DNA from: Rhyacophila brunnea
Taxonomy: Eukaryota > Arthropoda > Insecta > Trichoptera > Rhyacophilidae
NCBI GenBank assembly: GCA_022495005.1
Contig: JAGYXB010000184.1
Span: 62,001 to 126,000, forward strand
Length of the DNA stretch: 64,000 nucleotides
Reading direction: 5' to 3'
The notes below the pieces were generated by a model, which saw nothing but the letters and a program-made list of their open reading frames with translations, ran no database searches and was not told where the DNA came from. This document shows positions 35,642-46,984 of the stretch, piece after piece. A program made the position numbers and the translations under genes. Every line of letters starts with the position of its first letter. The first letter of the stretch is position 1.

Positions 35642-36215
35642 ATATATAATATATATAATTATAATACTATAATATTATATTATTCATTGCATTTCTCTAT
35701 TCACAAGGTATGCAGCATTATCTCTGTATGTTTTTGTCAAACAAACCTTATCAGTATATCGTTCAAAATGCAGGTTAATGGATTAGTTTCATAAAATCAG
35801 TAGTCGATCTTTCCGAAGATTAGTTTATAGTCTAAAATAGCTGGCAATATAAATGAGTTAATTTAACCATTGTAATAAAGGTTTACCACGTAAATACTAA
35901 TTTAATTAATATAATATAAAATATTGAGGTCAAATATTCAACTAGTTTTGTTTTCCCGATATTTTTTTAAATTTAATAATAGATAATATTAGAAAAATAA
36001 GTTTTATTACATAATATAATTATTTCTTTTTATTCAATATATTCAGATTCGACAATAATTATGTTCTAAAATCTAAATACATCGCATTCACAATTAATGT
36101 AAATACAAATGACCAGCCCACTTAGTTTTCGCGTCTTCAATAACATGTCTACAAGATCTTTAAAACATCGAATTGTGAGTATAATGTACTTTAATATTAT
36201 CATTCAAATATTATA

Positions 36216-36460
36216 GATTTAGTGGTAGCCGCGCAGTTTAAGCATCGGTCTTTAGCGTCAAGGGTCCCAGGTTCGAATCATGAGTCTGGCAAAAGTACAC
36301 AATAATATATTGTTTTTCAATTTAAATATGAGTCAAAGTATGGAACTAATAGGTTGAGCAAGTGGCTGACATCCATTTCTCGTAAAAACAAAATCTGTTA
36401 ATACAAACCTCCCCTCTGTGGAGGCCCATAATATGATCTTATTAGGATCGGACATGGCCG
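36216..36460 (+). mobile_element. SINE1 with 9-bp flanking duplication
   Basis: AATATTATA occurs at 36207-36215 and 36461-36469. The head has GGTAGCCGCGCAGTTTAAGC and GGTTCGAATCATG; the body runs through GGATCGGACATGGCCG. Nothing A-rich separates tail and duplication beyond the shared bases. Confidence 0.85.
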
Positions 36461-36469
36461 AATATTATA

Positions 36470-37048
36470 AAAGTGGTAGTAACTATTACAACTAAACTTC
36501 AATTTTCTTATGAAAATTTCTTAATACAAAATCTCGAAAAAAAAGGTTTAGCATTCTTGAACTAGAATAACCTCGTTCGGAATAAGGACACTATCGGCAT
36601 CGTACCGTTTAAGCCTGTTGACATAAATTTTCCTCATTCGCATGATATTGATATAAGAATATTCCAAGAAAGTAAGTGGTGTCATGTTACATAATTTTGT
36701 TAAAATGTCTATTTTTAATACGATTTTTTTTCAATAAGACTAAATTTCAATAATAGTTTAAAAAAATAATTTCACAATTTTGAAAAACTTCAAAAACATT
36801 TTTATTTTTAAATCATTAAAAAGAATTCGATTGAGTCAAATTCACTTTCCGGGTGAATACTTTTAAGCTGCGATTCTTCTATGAGATCCGAGATTTTTTT
36901 GAATTGATTTGGACTGAACAGTTTTGTTGAACGAAACCAGTATTGCATAAAATATAATATTATTATATTATAGTCATAGTATTTTTTCAGTAGTTATTTA
37001 TTTAACCAATAATAAATATTATTTATTAGATTTTATTTTATTATTACA
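36470..37048. other. AT-rich spacer
   Basis: No feature recognised. Confidence 0.4.
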
Positions 37049-37283
37049 CCATTTCTGATCCTTATAAGATCATATAGGTATCCACAGAGTGGAGACTTGT
37101 CTCAATAGATTTTTTTTTTTTTTACGAGAAATGGCTGTTAGCCACTTGCTCAATCTACTAGGTTCATACTCTGACTCCAAGCATAAATTGAAAAACAATA
37201 TGTGCATTTTCTAGACGCAGGATTTGAACCTGGGACCCACGACATTATAAGCCGACGCGCAAGCCGCTTGGCCAACGTGGGTG
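37049..37283 (-). mobile_element. SINE1, minus strand
   Basis: The plus strand shows the reverse complement: CAGAGTGGAG, a 15-base T run, ACGAGAAATGG, TTTGAACCTGGGACCC (B box region), GCCGCTTGGCCAACGTGGG (head). Confidence 0.85.
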
Positions 37284-38070
37284 ACGATTATATTTACTGC
37301 TTTATATTCATAAAAATATATTACAGTTGAAAGAAATGAGAAACACGTCCTTAGTTCAAAGTTGGCTTGAAAGTGGGTCTATTGTTTGGGCAGTGTATCA
37401 GTTGACGTACGGTCATATGGTGGAGAGGGTTTAGAAGAAACTACTTTATTTGAGGTGGTATGAATACTCTCCGTGACTTTAACTAGTGAATGTCAATTAT
37501 TTCTATTTACTATTCTTACGTCTGAAAGATAGAAGATATATATATATTATAAAATACTTGGCTACGTACCTGTTCCGTCTTATACAGAATGTAAATGAAA
37601 ACCCTGCCATTATTGGTGGTGTTGGTCTTGTACATCTATGATGACTATCTTATACATCAGGAATATTATTTGTTTATTCTCTCAAGGTGCAGAAATAACC
37701 TGTCATTGGTAATACCAATTGTAGGGGCAATTTCTGTGTTCCACAAAATCGCTTCGAATATTGACATATTCCACCCAGGTGAGTGAGCTTAGATGGACGT
37801 TGATTTATAAATTCCTAAAATAGGGGATATACTTTTTATATTGGGTCTAATCTTTTTAAACTGTTTTTTTTCTAATTTTGCTTATATTTCTTTATTGTGT
37901 AATACTATATCTTGGTTTTTCAAATCATGTTTCGAATTTGTATTCCAATGGATTCGGGTTCCAATGTAGAACATCACACTGCTCCTATCCTTAGCAATAT
38001 GTATGGGGGCCCGCCAAACATCATAACCAGGGCCATGCATCTCAGATATTATATACCTACTAGAAAAAAT
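37284..38070. other. Spacer with a right-end relic of the GC-rich element
   Basis: 37960-38035 (ACATCACACTGCTCCTATCC, TATGGGGGCCCGCCAAACAT, CAGGGCCATG) matches the right end of 20200-20614. The rest, including the open frame at 37595-37786, is unrecognised. Confidence 0.5.
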
Positions 38071-38269
38071 GGTACAGTTCGGTTATGAGGAATATAGCGG
38101 AAAATACATTTTGAAAATACCAGATATACTGGATTTTTTGTTAGGTTAGGTTAGCCTAACCTAACCTAACCCAACCTAACCTAAACTAACCCAAACTAAC
38201 AAATAATCCAGTTTCTCGGGTATTTTCAAAATGTGTTTTCCGCTGTATTCCTCATAACCGAACTGTACC
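38071..38269. mobile_element. 199-bp foldback element centred on opposed TTAGG runs, 8-bp TSD
   Basis: GAAAAAAT at 38063-38070 and 38270-38277 is an exact 8-bp target duplication. The ends GGTACAGTTCGGTTATGAGG and CCTCATAACCGAACTGTACC are perfectly inverted, and pairing continues to the centre: GATATACTGGATTTTTTGTT, a TTAGG run, then CCTAACCTAACC and CTAACAAATAATCCAG. The signature GATATACTGGATT..TTGTTAGGTTAGG also marks 9481 and 16577, tying those repeats to this family. Non-coding. Confidence 0.9.
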
Positions 38270-38320
38270 GAAAAAATATTACATCCGTCTGGGTGTCGTA
38301 TCGTATTGGAACTTCCAATA

Positions 38321-38473
38321 TGGATGTCAGCCGCTTGCTTAACCTATTAGATCCATACTCTGACTGACACACAAATTGAAAAACAATGTGTGTACTTTCC
38401 AGACCCAGGATTCAAACCTGGGACCCACAATACTATAAGCCGATGCTTAAGCCACGCAACCATCGTGGGTGTA
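38321..38473 (-). mobile_element. SINE1, 3'-truncated, minus strand
   Basis: Head and first half of the body only (plus strand: TCCAGACCCAGGATTCAAAC, CCATCGTGGGTG). Confidence 0.8.
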
Positions 38474-38527
38474 AATAATATAGATATATTTAAGTAAATT
38501 TTGTCTTATCAGTGTGATAATGAAGTG

Positions 38528-38722
38528 GAGTATACGTTTTATAACTTTGCACTTTTTACTACACTGATTCGCCTCTTTGCCTAATTACCTTGCATAAAAT
38601 TAGATCAAATGATATTTACTGGTATTATGTAATAAATGTAGTAATAAGAAAATAAATAGATAATTTTATGTGTAAAATATTTTTTTTAGAATAATAATAT
38701 AACACATCATTTTCATTCTAGA
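38528..38722 (+). mobile_element. MITE 'AGAGTATAC' family, copy B (right end lost)
   Basis: Matches 29803-30000, with TGATTCGCCTCTTTGCCTAA and AATTAGATCAAATGATATTT. Similarity fades just before the foldback at 38730, which may have truncated it. Confidence 0.7.
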
Positions 38723-38729
38723 GCCATAG

Positions 38730-39205
38730 AATAAAACATGACAAAACAGAACATGACAAAAGAGAACAGTGACAAAACAGAACAACGATAAATATAACTA
38801 TGACCTTTCAGGAAAAATTTAAATTTAATTTTGAAATTGTCCTATTTCTATTATGTTAATTAATTTTTAATAGCAAAAATTTTCAATACGCCATAATAAA
38901 TCAAATTATATACCTAATTTCTGCATTCCTAATCGCTAGAAAGCCTCAAATAAACGGGACTTAACTCGATGTTGCCGGCAAGTTTAGGATATCTCATCTT
39001 AATACTTAATCAATATAATATGTTCAAAATAATTGGGTGACTAGGTACAACAAAATAATGACCTAACCTAACCTAACCTAAATAGATTCCACAAAAATGT
39101 ATGTTTTATTTTTCCACTGGCTGTTCTGTTTTGTTTTGTCATGCTCTGTTTTGCCATGTTCTGTTTTGTCATGTTCTGTTTTGTCATTGTTCAGTTTTGT
39201 CCGGT
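38730..39205. mobile_element. Inverted element with 15-bp subterminal repeats and inner CCTAA run
   Basis: Three to four copies of a TGACAAAACAGAACA-like unit at 38738-38785 face about five inverted copies (TGTTCTGTTTTGTCA) at 39118-39200. The CCTAACCTAACC run at 39062-39080 lies inside. The interior is AT-rich and non-coding. No target duplication could be identified. The organisation, with arrays of short repeats as the arms, is typical of foldback elements. Confidence 0.7.
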
Positions 39206-40700
39206 TACCGTATAAATATTCTAAAATTTGACTAATGTAATACAAATAGTTTTTGGTACCTATGTGTTTATTTTAAATGTAATATTAATGAAATTCACAA
39301 AACTATCTGATCACAATTTATTATAAAGGTATTTAACGGCACAATGGAAAAAAATACTTTCATTTTTATACAAATTTACGAAATAACGTATTATCATTTA
39401 TCTTAATAAAACGCATTTAGCGTCGTCACAATATTAACGGGCGCCTCGTTTTTAGCCGAATCCACATTTCTTGTTCGCTAACACATCCGAGACATGAATA
39501 TATCTATCAAAATGTGCTTGTAAAATATATCCCCCATATGTCGCGCGAAATTAATCAACGCTGAGCTCCAACTTTGGCGGGAGGGGGTGCCTGCTCGCGA
39601 AAATCTCCTCGTTTATATTCCGCGCTAATAAACTACGTGTAAGCCTAGCTCCGCATGCTGCCTTTAAGTAAGTTATCACGCCGGAGCTAGACTGCTGGAG
39701 ATAAAAATGTCAAAAAATGTTCGACATAAATATAGCCTGCATTTCTGGCTAAAGTGGCGCTGCAGGACTGCAGGGATTCCTCCATTCCAAGGAGACTAAA
39801 GTAGTTTCCAAAGTTGGCTCACCTTACTAAAGAAAAAAAAATCTAAAAACAATAATGAATATACTAAAACACCCATTTTATTATAAATCGGTACTGTAAT
39901 GGTAAATAATTATTAATGCAATTTTAAATGTTTTTTTTTCATATTTTTTAATTTTTTAATTTAGATCAAATCAAACTATGGTGATGGTAAATTAATTATT
40001 GATATAAATAAAAAGGATTTCCAGTTCACATTTCTAAGACCTTACAAACCATTCAGTTATCTCTATCCCAAGCTTTTTAGTTGACCACGCTTAACTTCTC
40101 TGCAACCCTTTTAACGACATCTGCCGGGGTCGAGTGCTTATAGAGGTTCCTTCATAAATTTTATAGGGAAAACGAGGAAATTTGACATTGCAAAAGACTG
40201 CATCCATATGATACCGGTCAATGTGATTTCGACATTTAGAAATAAAATTTTATGAATTTATTATAATGTGAAATAACAGAAAGAAGAAGAAAATATTTTT
40301 AACATTTTATTTCATTCTAAAAACTATAATTTAACAATAAAAAATATTCATAAAACACAATATGACGTATACTAATAATTATCAAACTTTTATTTGACGC
40401 CCATTTTCTGTCGTTTTTTTAAATTTATTTGTAAATAAAAATTATTGTTAATTATTTAAACTAAAAACATCGGTAAATATTTAACATTATCGCAATTTGT
40501 AAATTCATTAGGTCATTACAACTACAGTCACCCATTTTATTCTCGTTAGATATAACTATTTTTGCCACCATACAATAGAAATAATAGAATATGACTATAC
40601 AGTGTAAATAATGACTAAACCTAAAAATATAGTAACCAATTCACTTAGAAAAATATAACTTAATCTAGTATTTAAAGTAGTTTTTCCGATCAATTCTCAC
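39206..40700. other. Spacer with a GC-richer, CpG-rich patch
   Basis: 39420-39790 is distinctly less AT-rich and CpG-rich (GTCGCGCGAAATTAATC, TCGCGAAAATCTCC, TAGCTCCGCATGC). No exon or known element is recognisable. The remainder is AT-rich. Confidence 0.35.
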
Positions 40701-41039
40701 CCTTAGCAATGGTTGGTTTACTCACAAGTGTACATATCTAGCTCATTAAAATTTTATGAAGATCACAACCCATATCACATCACTTACTTTTGTCTGTATT
40801 CTTAAAAGCATTGGACTATTTTATGGTCTTCTGTATATAGTGCCCAACACGAACCTTCAATACCACGTAGGTTCTATTGTATTACGAGCATATCCATCTA
40901 AGAAATTGTCATGGTAAAAAATTGTAAATGTTCATGTGTTGGTAAAGGATTCAAAGTAAAGCAGATGTGTGAGAAAGAAGAAATAATGCTAAAACGGTTA
41001 AAGAAAAATTAAATAAATACATTTTGTTGGGCCAAATAT

Positions 41040-41640
41040 GCTAGCTCCCATTCTTCTCTTCTCACCTACTTTAAAATCCCTTATTTATTACTGTCACAAG
41101 ACCAGACGACGAGCAATTACGTGTCATCAGCCGACCATGATTGAATAACATTCAGTTAGCTCAAGATAACTGGTGCGTGTAGGCCTGTTATCGCTTAACC
41201 ACAGTTTATTGATTAATTCAAAAACAGACTGCTTCAAGAATTAACTCGAGTGACATCAAGAAAGCGGTCGCGTTGCGGGCTTGTGATAACTTAGCCTTCG
41301 TTAACTACCGAGTGACTCAAAACGCATATGTTTGGCCTTCGTTGCACAAAATCTTATACGGTTTGAGTAAACATCGCGTCTATATCATCCACCCTGAACT
41401 TATCATCATCATTCATCAACCTCATAATAATATATCATCCATCAAAAGTGTACCGTCCGTTTAACAGTGCGTTAGTGAGTGAACACCAAACCAGCCCTAG
41501 CGCGCTAGCCCTCTCAACATAAAGGTCAGTATCTGGAATCATGTACAACCCCCCCCCCCTCACCCCCACCCCCTAGATCCGTAACCCACCAATTTAGCAT
41601 CACCTTCAAACTACATTCCACTGCTCTAAAAGTGCTACCA
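41040..41640 (+). repeat. Degenerate repeat related to 50740-51110
   Basis: Patchy matches in the same order: GTGTCATCAGCCGACCATGA / GGGTCATCAGTTGATCGTGA; ATCAAAAGTGTACCGT / ATCAAAAGTGTATCGT; a C-rich block with CCCCCTCACCC; CCACTGC/CCACTACG. The order suggests a LINE 5' region, but this is not established. Confidence 0.45.
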
Positions 41641-41740
41641 GGCTTTATTATTGTGTTAACTGTCAATTCATAGTAGAAGTACATTATTTGATTTAATAAA
41701 TCGCAAAATTTTATATAACTTTTTCCACTTTCATAAATTA

Positions 41741-41970
41741 TGTCTAGACCGATTTCGTCCGCCTCAGAAGGAAATTTAGAACTAGAAATCTTTATTCATT
41801 CCATTTTCCTTCTGGATACTTTGTAGTAGGTTAATACCTACTTGATGTTCCAAATGTTCCATGTGGCCAACGTATCAAAGACGTAGAGCTTAGATACATC
41901 AAGCTCATCAAACAATGCGACAGTAATACTCCGATCGCCAAACTATTAGAAAAAGGCCCTGAAAAATTGA
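41741..41970 (+). pseudogene. Possible ORF1-like fragment of the preceding repeat
   Basis: The ATG at 41741 opens MSRPISSASEGNLELEI. In another frame from about 41845, DVPNVPCGQRIKDVELRYIK and QCDSNTPIAKLLEKGPEKLI run open for about 45 codons. This could be an N-terminal retrotransposon ORF1 piece; I do not recognise a domain. A single exon of an unknown gene is the alternative. Confidence 0.25.
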
Positions 41971-44129
41971 TATGATTACAGAGTATCTTATTTTCATACT
42001 TTCTAATAGAATTTAATATTGTATTGCAAAGATGTTTTGTTGAATATTTTTGTAGATTGTAAACCTCTGAGTGTCATCTGCAAATAATAAAATTGCACTG
42101 CACACGAGCGCAGTGAATACATATCGTCGTCGGTGACTTATGTTTTGTATGCTTTACACATGTAGTCACATAATGTGTGAGATTTTATTTTTCTCCAAAA
42201 ATTTTCGGGCTTGCTTGACTTTCCGGTTCACCAATTTTAAAAAGCTCGAATATTTATTATAATATTAGTTAGATACCACATACTATATTATTAGCATGGT
42301 ATTAAAACTACATAAGTGAAAACTCATCCAGTAATGTATAAAAAAATATCTAAAATTTTATTGATTATTAGGAACTTAATATTGGCATCTATAATAATAT
42401 TAACTTTAGAAACTTGCCGTAGGTAAAATTACACAAAGAGTTTGCCTAAACTCCTTATAAAGTTGTTAACTAATAATCCATTTATCATTTTTTACAAGTG
42501 CTAAGCAAACCGTCTTAGAAAGATTTGTAAAATTATTATTTCTACAATTAATAATAGTTAATAAAGTCATGCAAATGGCCAGAATGTCTTCCAAAATCTT
42601 CCAATAAATCTTTACTATGATTGTAAAATATAAAGAAACCACCATAATATAATAATATATACGAATATTTTAAGTAAAAGTGAGTTTCTCAGTACGTAAA
42701 GCTAATGACAGCAACCTTGTTTTCATTTGTTTAGTTCACCTGCCATCGACTCCAATTTTTTTTTTGATTGATATTTTAAAACACTAAAAAATTTAAAATT
42801 AGTTTTTAGATATGCTGTAGTGCTTAGGTGCGTTGCCCATCAGGTGGTCATTAATCCTTTATTAATCCTTTATTTTATATATGTGTGCATATTATGTTTG
42901 TGACCATTTTTGAGTACACATAGTACAAGATACCAAAAAATAAATCATGAGTTAAAAAGTAACTCAAATGGAATAGTAAAATAATTAAATCAATTGTAAT
43001 TCAAGCATATAATTAATTGTATTATTGTATAACAGTAAATCTAAATTTAATGTATTTATATAATTTCTGAATGCATTTCCGTACTTCTCAAAGTATATTA
43101 AAAATAATTTAAAAGTCGGAAACTGTATCATAAAGATTATAAATACCAAAGGAGCTGGACCATGTAGAATCAGGCACATTTTCAATGTGGGTAAAACTGT
43201 GGAGGGTGGTTGTGATAGGCAAAGATGCGTGGAAACATTTTATTGATACTGCTAAGACAGCCAATTGGTTATACATACTTTTTTTGTATAGATATTTATG
43301 TCAGTCTCATTATCCCATAGTAATATTAAAAAAAAATAGATAGTGTCATCAATCTGTTAACATAATATTTTGAGTTCACAAACACCAAACGCCCCAATGT
43401 TATATAATATACTATCAAAATAAAAAAAAAGATTAATTATGATAGTTAAAACATGTCAAACACTCGATGGTGACGAGTCTCCCACTACTTGTTTTTTTTT
43501 TTTTTTAATAAATAAAGTTATTCAGAAAGCTCCAAAAAAATAACTTAAAGTTCTTCATTTGTTTTTCAATTTCAATTTCGTCACTACTATATATGTATAT
43601 AATAGGTACAATACGTGTAAATGACACAATATTGCGTAGTGAAACTTCTTATAATAAGCAGGCTGCGTATATTTTGGTAATGGACATAGGTGTTCACCAA
43701 AACGATAGCTTTAATATGTACTTTTACGTACCTGGATTCTGTATCCCTATCTGGGACGCAGCGCAACAAAGTACTATACGCGTAATGTTTCGCTTACTCA
43801 TAAACAAGAGGCTTAATGATCCAATCTACCGGCTACTGACTGCTCACTAGCCAGGTTGTGAGACGATTCACAACAGGTGAATGTATACGACCTTAGTGAA
43901 AATAAATATTGATTTTCTTACATATAAAATAGATAAATAAAGTCATATTATGCATATTTTTTAAGCAAAATAACACAAATTGGATACTTTAAGGGGAAAT
44001 ATGAGTGAAATGCAAACAATCGACTGTTATTGAGTCACTTACACAATGAAGGTATAATGACTAATACATAATATTATACTATATTATATTATACGTGTCT
44101 TGATATAAATATTATTCATAACTATTCTA
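41971..44129. other. AT-rich stretch with unrecognised open frames
   Basis: Frames at 42985-43185 (-) and 43593-43850 (+) have no recognisable domain. Poly-A and poly-T tracts occur at 43330, 43420 and 43490. Confidence 0.35.
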
Positions 44130-44979
44130 AATTGAGCGTAGTTATGCACAAAGCAGCCAAGCCACAATTTTGAAAAAAATGAGTTATTGTGATTTCCATA
44201 ATCGCACACGTTTGTTTTACGTTCTGCACAAATCAGCCAAGCTGCTGTCATACAAACATCTCATATAAATGCGTTTTAAAGATTTTGCAAATCGCAGAAT
44301 ATGACATTTTCGATTTGCATAAAGCAACCAAGCTGCTGTCATACAAAAATGTCATACAAATGCGTTCTAAAAATATGCAATATTCGTTTTGCAAAAAGCA
44401 GCCAAATGATAATATTATGTACTTACGTAAATTTTTAAAATCGCGACTGTAAGGTGTGTTTTTCTACATTCAATTAATAAACATTATTTTCTCAATTACA
44501 TTATATGTTTTTCATTTTATTATATATAATATAATATACAGATTTTTCATATAAAAATAGTGCCAGGCAGCTAAATATTGATGTATAATTTACAAGTTTT
44601 TCGAATTATTTTCAGAATTTTGAAATTCCCATAATAATTTAGTAGCTTAGAAGGCAATTTTTAAAGAAAATAATCAAACATAAAGACTTTTCTTACAAAA
44701 ATAAGAGATGGCTGCATTCTGCAAAATGCACATTCTAGAAAAAATCATTTTACTCAAAACACCTGGACTGATAAAACACCAAAATTTCATAGATTATATG
44801 CTTTTATCTCTTCAAAAGTTATACAAAATCATAAATATATATAATATCTATCATTGAAAAAGTATACACAGTATACAGAGGCTTTGCTGATTTAAAGAAA
44901 CACAATTTACATAAAAGTGCTTCTATCTCTGTTTGAGGTTTGTGTGGCTCGGCTGCTTTGTGCATAACTACGCTCAATT
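44130..44979. mobile_element. 0.85-kb TIR element 'AATTGAGCG', copy 2
   Basis: TIRs AATTGAGCGTAGTTATGCAC and GTGCATAACTACGCTCAATT are perfectly inverted and extend to GCAGCC. It is longer than the 33667 copy because of an internal near-duplicate of about 100 bp (CAGCCAAGCTGCTGTCATAC at about 44234; AACCAAGCTGCTGTCATAC at about 44326). The 87-codon frame at 44189-44452 spans that duplication and is not conserved in copy 1. Confidence 0.85.
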
Positions 44980-45015
44980 ATAGTTATCATATTATGTCTC
45001 TTATACTGTTAGATT

Positions 45016-45206
45016 TTTTTAAATTAATTATAACCATGTCCATGCTTTTTCGTACAAGGTGGTGGTTAGTAATTTTGAACAACTACAAACATCCAGGCTT
45101 TGAGAAAATCACATAAATAATAAATATTGTGTTCTCACTGGCAATCAAATCCAGAGCTCCTGGATGGAAGGCCAGCGCCTTATGCACTGCACTACGAGAA
45201 CCACCC
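45016..45206 (-). mobile_element. SINE2, copy c, with exact 14-bp TSD
   Basis: TATACTGTTAGATT at 45002-45015 and again at 45207-45220 is a perfect target duplication, the best proof of retroposition in the window. Minus strand: GGTGGTTCTCGTAGTGCAGT, GGCGCTGGCCTTCC, B-box-like GGATTTGATTGCC, body TTTTCTCAAAGCCTGGATGT and TTCAAAATTACTAACCACCA, then the 3' part with CTTGTACGAAAAAGCATGG and an A-rich end. Confidence 0.92.
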
Positions 45207-45220
45207 TATACTGTTAGATT

Positions 45221-46124
45221 GCTAAAATATAAATATCGGTATTATTTACTAAGATATAAAATTACTTCAAAAAACGTCTATTAGATTAAATTTTTCAGCA
45301 GGTTTAAATCTTGTAACGCGAAATTGAATTAACTTATCAATATTTTCACGCATCTTATTTAAAATTTAATAAAATACCACATTAACTAAAATTTCATACA
45401 ATACATCATTGCACTCAAAAATGAAAATATTCCGTTTCATATTTTATCCTAGCACAAAAACAATAAAATAAAACCACGTTAATACTTTAAATAATATATA
45501 ATAGACAATGATCCAAGATTTAGGAAATCCTATAATATCGCAACCATATCTGCGTTTTAGATGTTAAGCGTTAAGATTTAGGAAATCCTATAATATCACA
45601 ACCATATCTGCGTTGCTGGATCGATACATGACGGGAAGTGGATAAATGAGGCAAAATCGTATGTATTAAAATATATTATTATAATCAATTTTCTTTTAAA
45701 TAATGTTATATCGATAGGTACTAAGAAATCGTAGAATAAAATTATGTTATTAAGTTCTGGTCATTTGATCGATATTAATGAATAATATAAATTAAAGTTA
45801 AGTAACATATTAGTAAAAAAAACAATGGTTTGTTAATACATTTATCTTTTTATTCGGATTTAAATATTGCAATTTTTTCATAAATGTCACTATAAATATA
45901 TGAATCCCCTGTGAATATACAAGTAATTATAAACAGATATGATATCAAATTTGACTGTTTTATTGAAAAAAATAACCATTAATTTCTTTTTTTTTTTTAA
46001 ATAATAATGTAAACTTAGGTAATACATACATAACTTGTAAATACCTTAGATATATACCTTCTATAAAAAATCATATTTAAAAAGTTATGTAGGTATATTC
46101 AAAATATTATAGAATATTGTCACA
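45221..46124. other. Spacer with a short tandem duplication
   Basis: A ~42-bp unit (AAGATTTAGGAAATCCTATA through CATATCTGCGTT) occurs at about 45515-45556 and 45573-45614. Otherwise AT-rich and unrecognised. Confidence 0.55.
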
Positions 46125-46530
46125 TTTTCAAATCTTCTGTAAATTATTCGTTGAATAAAAGAAATGGTTTATTTTAAATTGTATGTATCTTTAAATATAC
46201 GTCATAACTAAATATTTGGCGAGAGCCAGGCGTCAGTTAGTAATTAACGCAATTAATGATTGCTTGATTTAAAACACAAAAACCGATAGTAAAAAAAAAC
46301 GCAATCATGTAGGACCTGTTAGTTAAAATTATCATAATTAAGTAGGAGGCCCGTAACATAATTGGTTAAAGCGTATTGGTGCGATATCAGTGGATATACG
46401 GGTTCAAATCCCGTCGGGCGTCGTATTTTATTCAAATGCGATTTTTTTCTCGTAGCATCTAAAGTATTTTCAAGCTATGTATGTTCAATATAATATATTA
46501 TAATATAAAAGAAATGGTTTATTAGGAATT
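46125..46530 (+). mobile_element. tRNA-containing repeat family 3, copy b
   Basis: Order: bracket motif (ATTCGTTGAATAAAAGAAAT then GGTTTATT), ATTTGGCGAGAGCCAGGCGT, AAACCGATAG, then a tRNA-like segment at 46349-46428 with GAGGCCCGTAAC, B box GGTTCAAATCC and a 3' acceptor-like CGTCGGGCGTC, then a T-rich tail and ATGTATGTTCAATATAAT. A second bracket (ATAAAAGAAATGGTTTATT) follows at 46506. The anticodon loop lacks a proper U33 context, so it is not a functional tRNA. Confidence 0.75.
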
Positions 46531-46984
46531 ACAATTTTAAAGATTCGTCAATATTTAGTATGCAATCTTATGCCATCTGATTATATTGTGTAAATAATAT
46601 TAAGAAAAATACATTGCTCATGTCTGTGGAGAAATCTTTTACACCGACGGCGTGTGTTGCTAGCATTTGGGATTACTGCCCATCGCCAAATATCACCTTG
46701 TACGATGTTGTTAGTAGTGCATTGGGTTTATGAAACTTAAACAGCGTACTTCAAAAATGTTGAACGCTATCATTTCTGCCACATTGCGGAATTTTCATTT
46801 AGATAGCGAACTGTAACGTTCATTATACGTACTCACCAAGCTCTTAACATATCAAGTCAAATAAAATAAAATGTAATATAATAACATATTACGTAAAAGA
46901 GTACGTTACATACATTAAAACAGTACACCAAGCAGTATTATAATATATATGAGCTAGACAGATAAATACCCAGTAGTAAAAACC

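Noticed and set aside
37595..37786. Small secreted peptide (hydrophobic N-terminus)
   Set aside because: Short chance frame in AT-rich DNA with no supporting context.
38140..38200. Interstitial telomere fusion scar
   Set aside because: The opposed TTAGG runs sit inside a 199-bp element with TIRs and exact target duplications.
44189..44452. 87-codon ORF in the 0.85-kb TIR element
   Set aside because: Not open in the copy at 33667, and it spans an internal DNA duplication.
46349..46428. Functional tRNA gene
   Set aside because: The B box and acceptor-like pairing are good, but the anticodon loop is malformed and it lies inside a multi-copy repeat.
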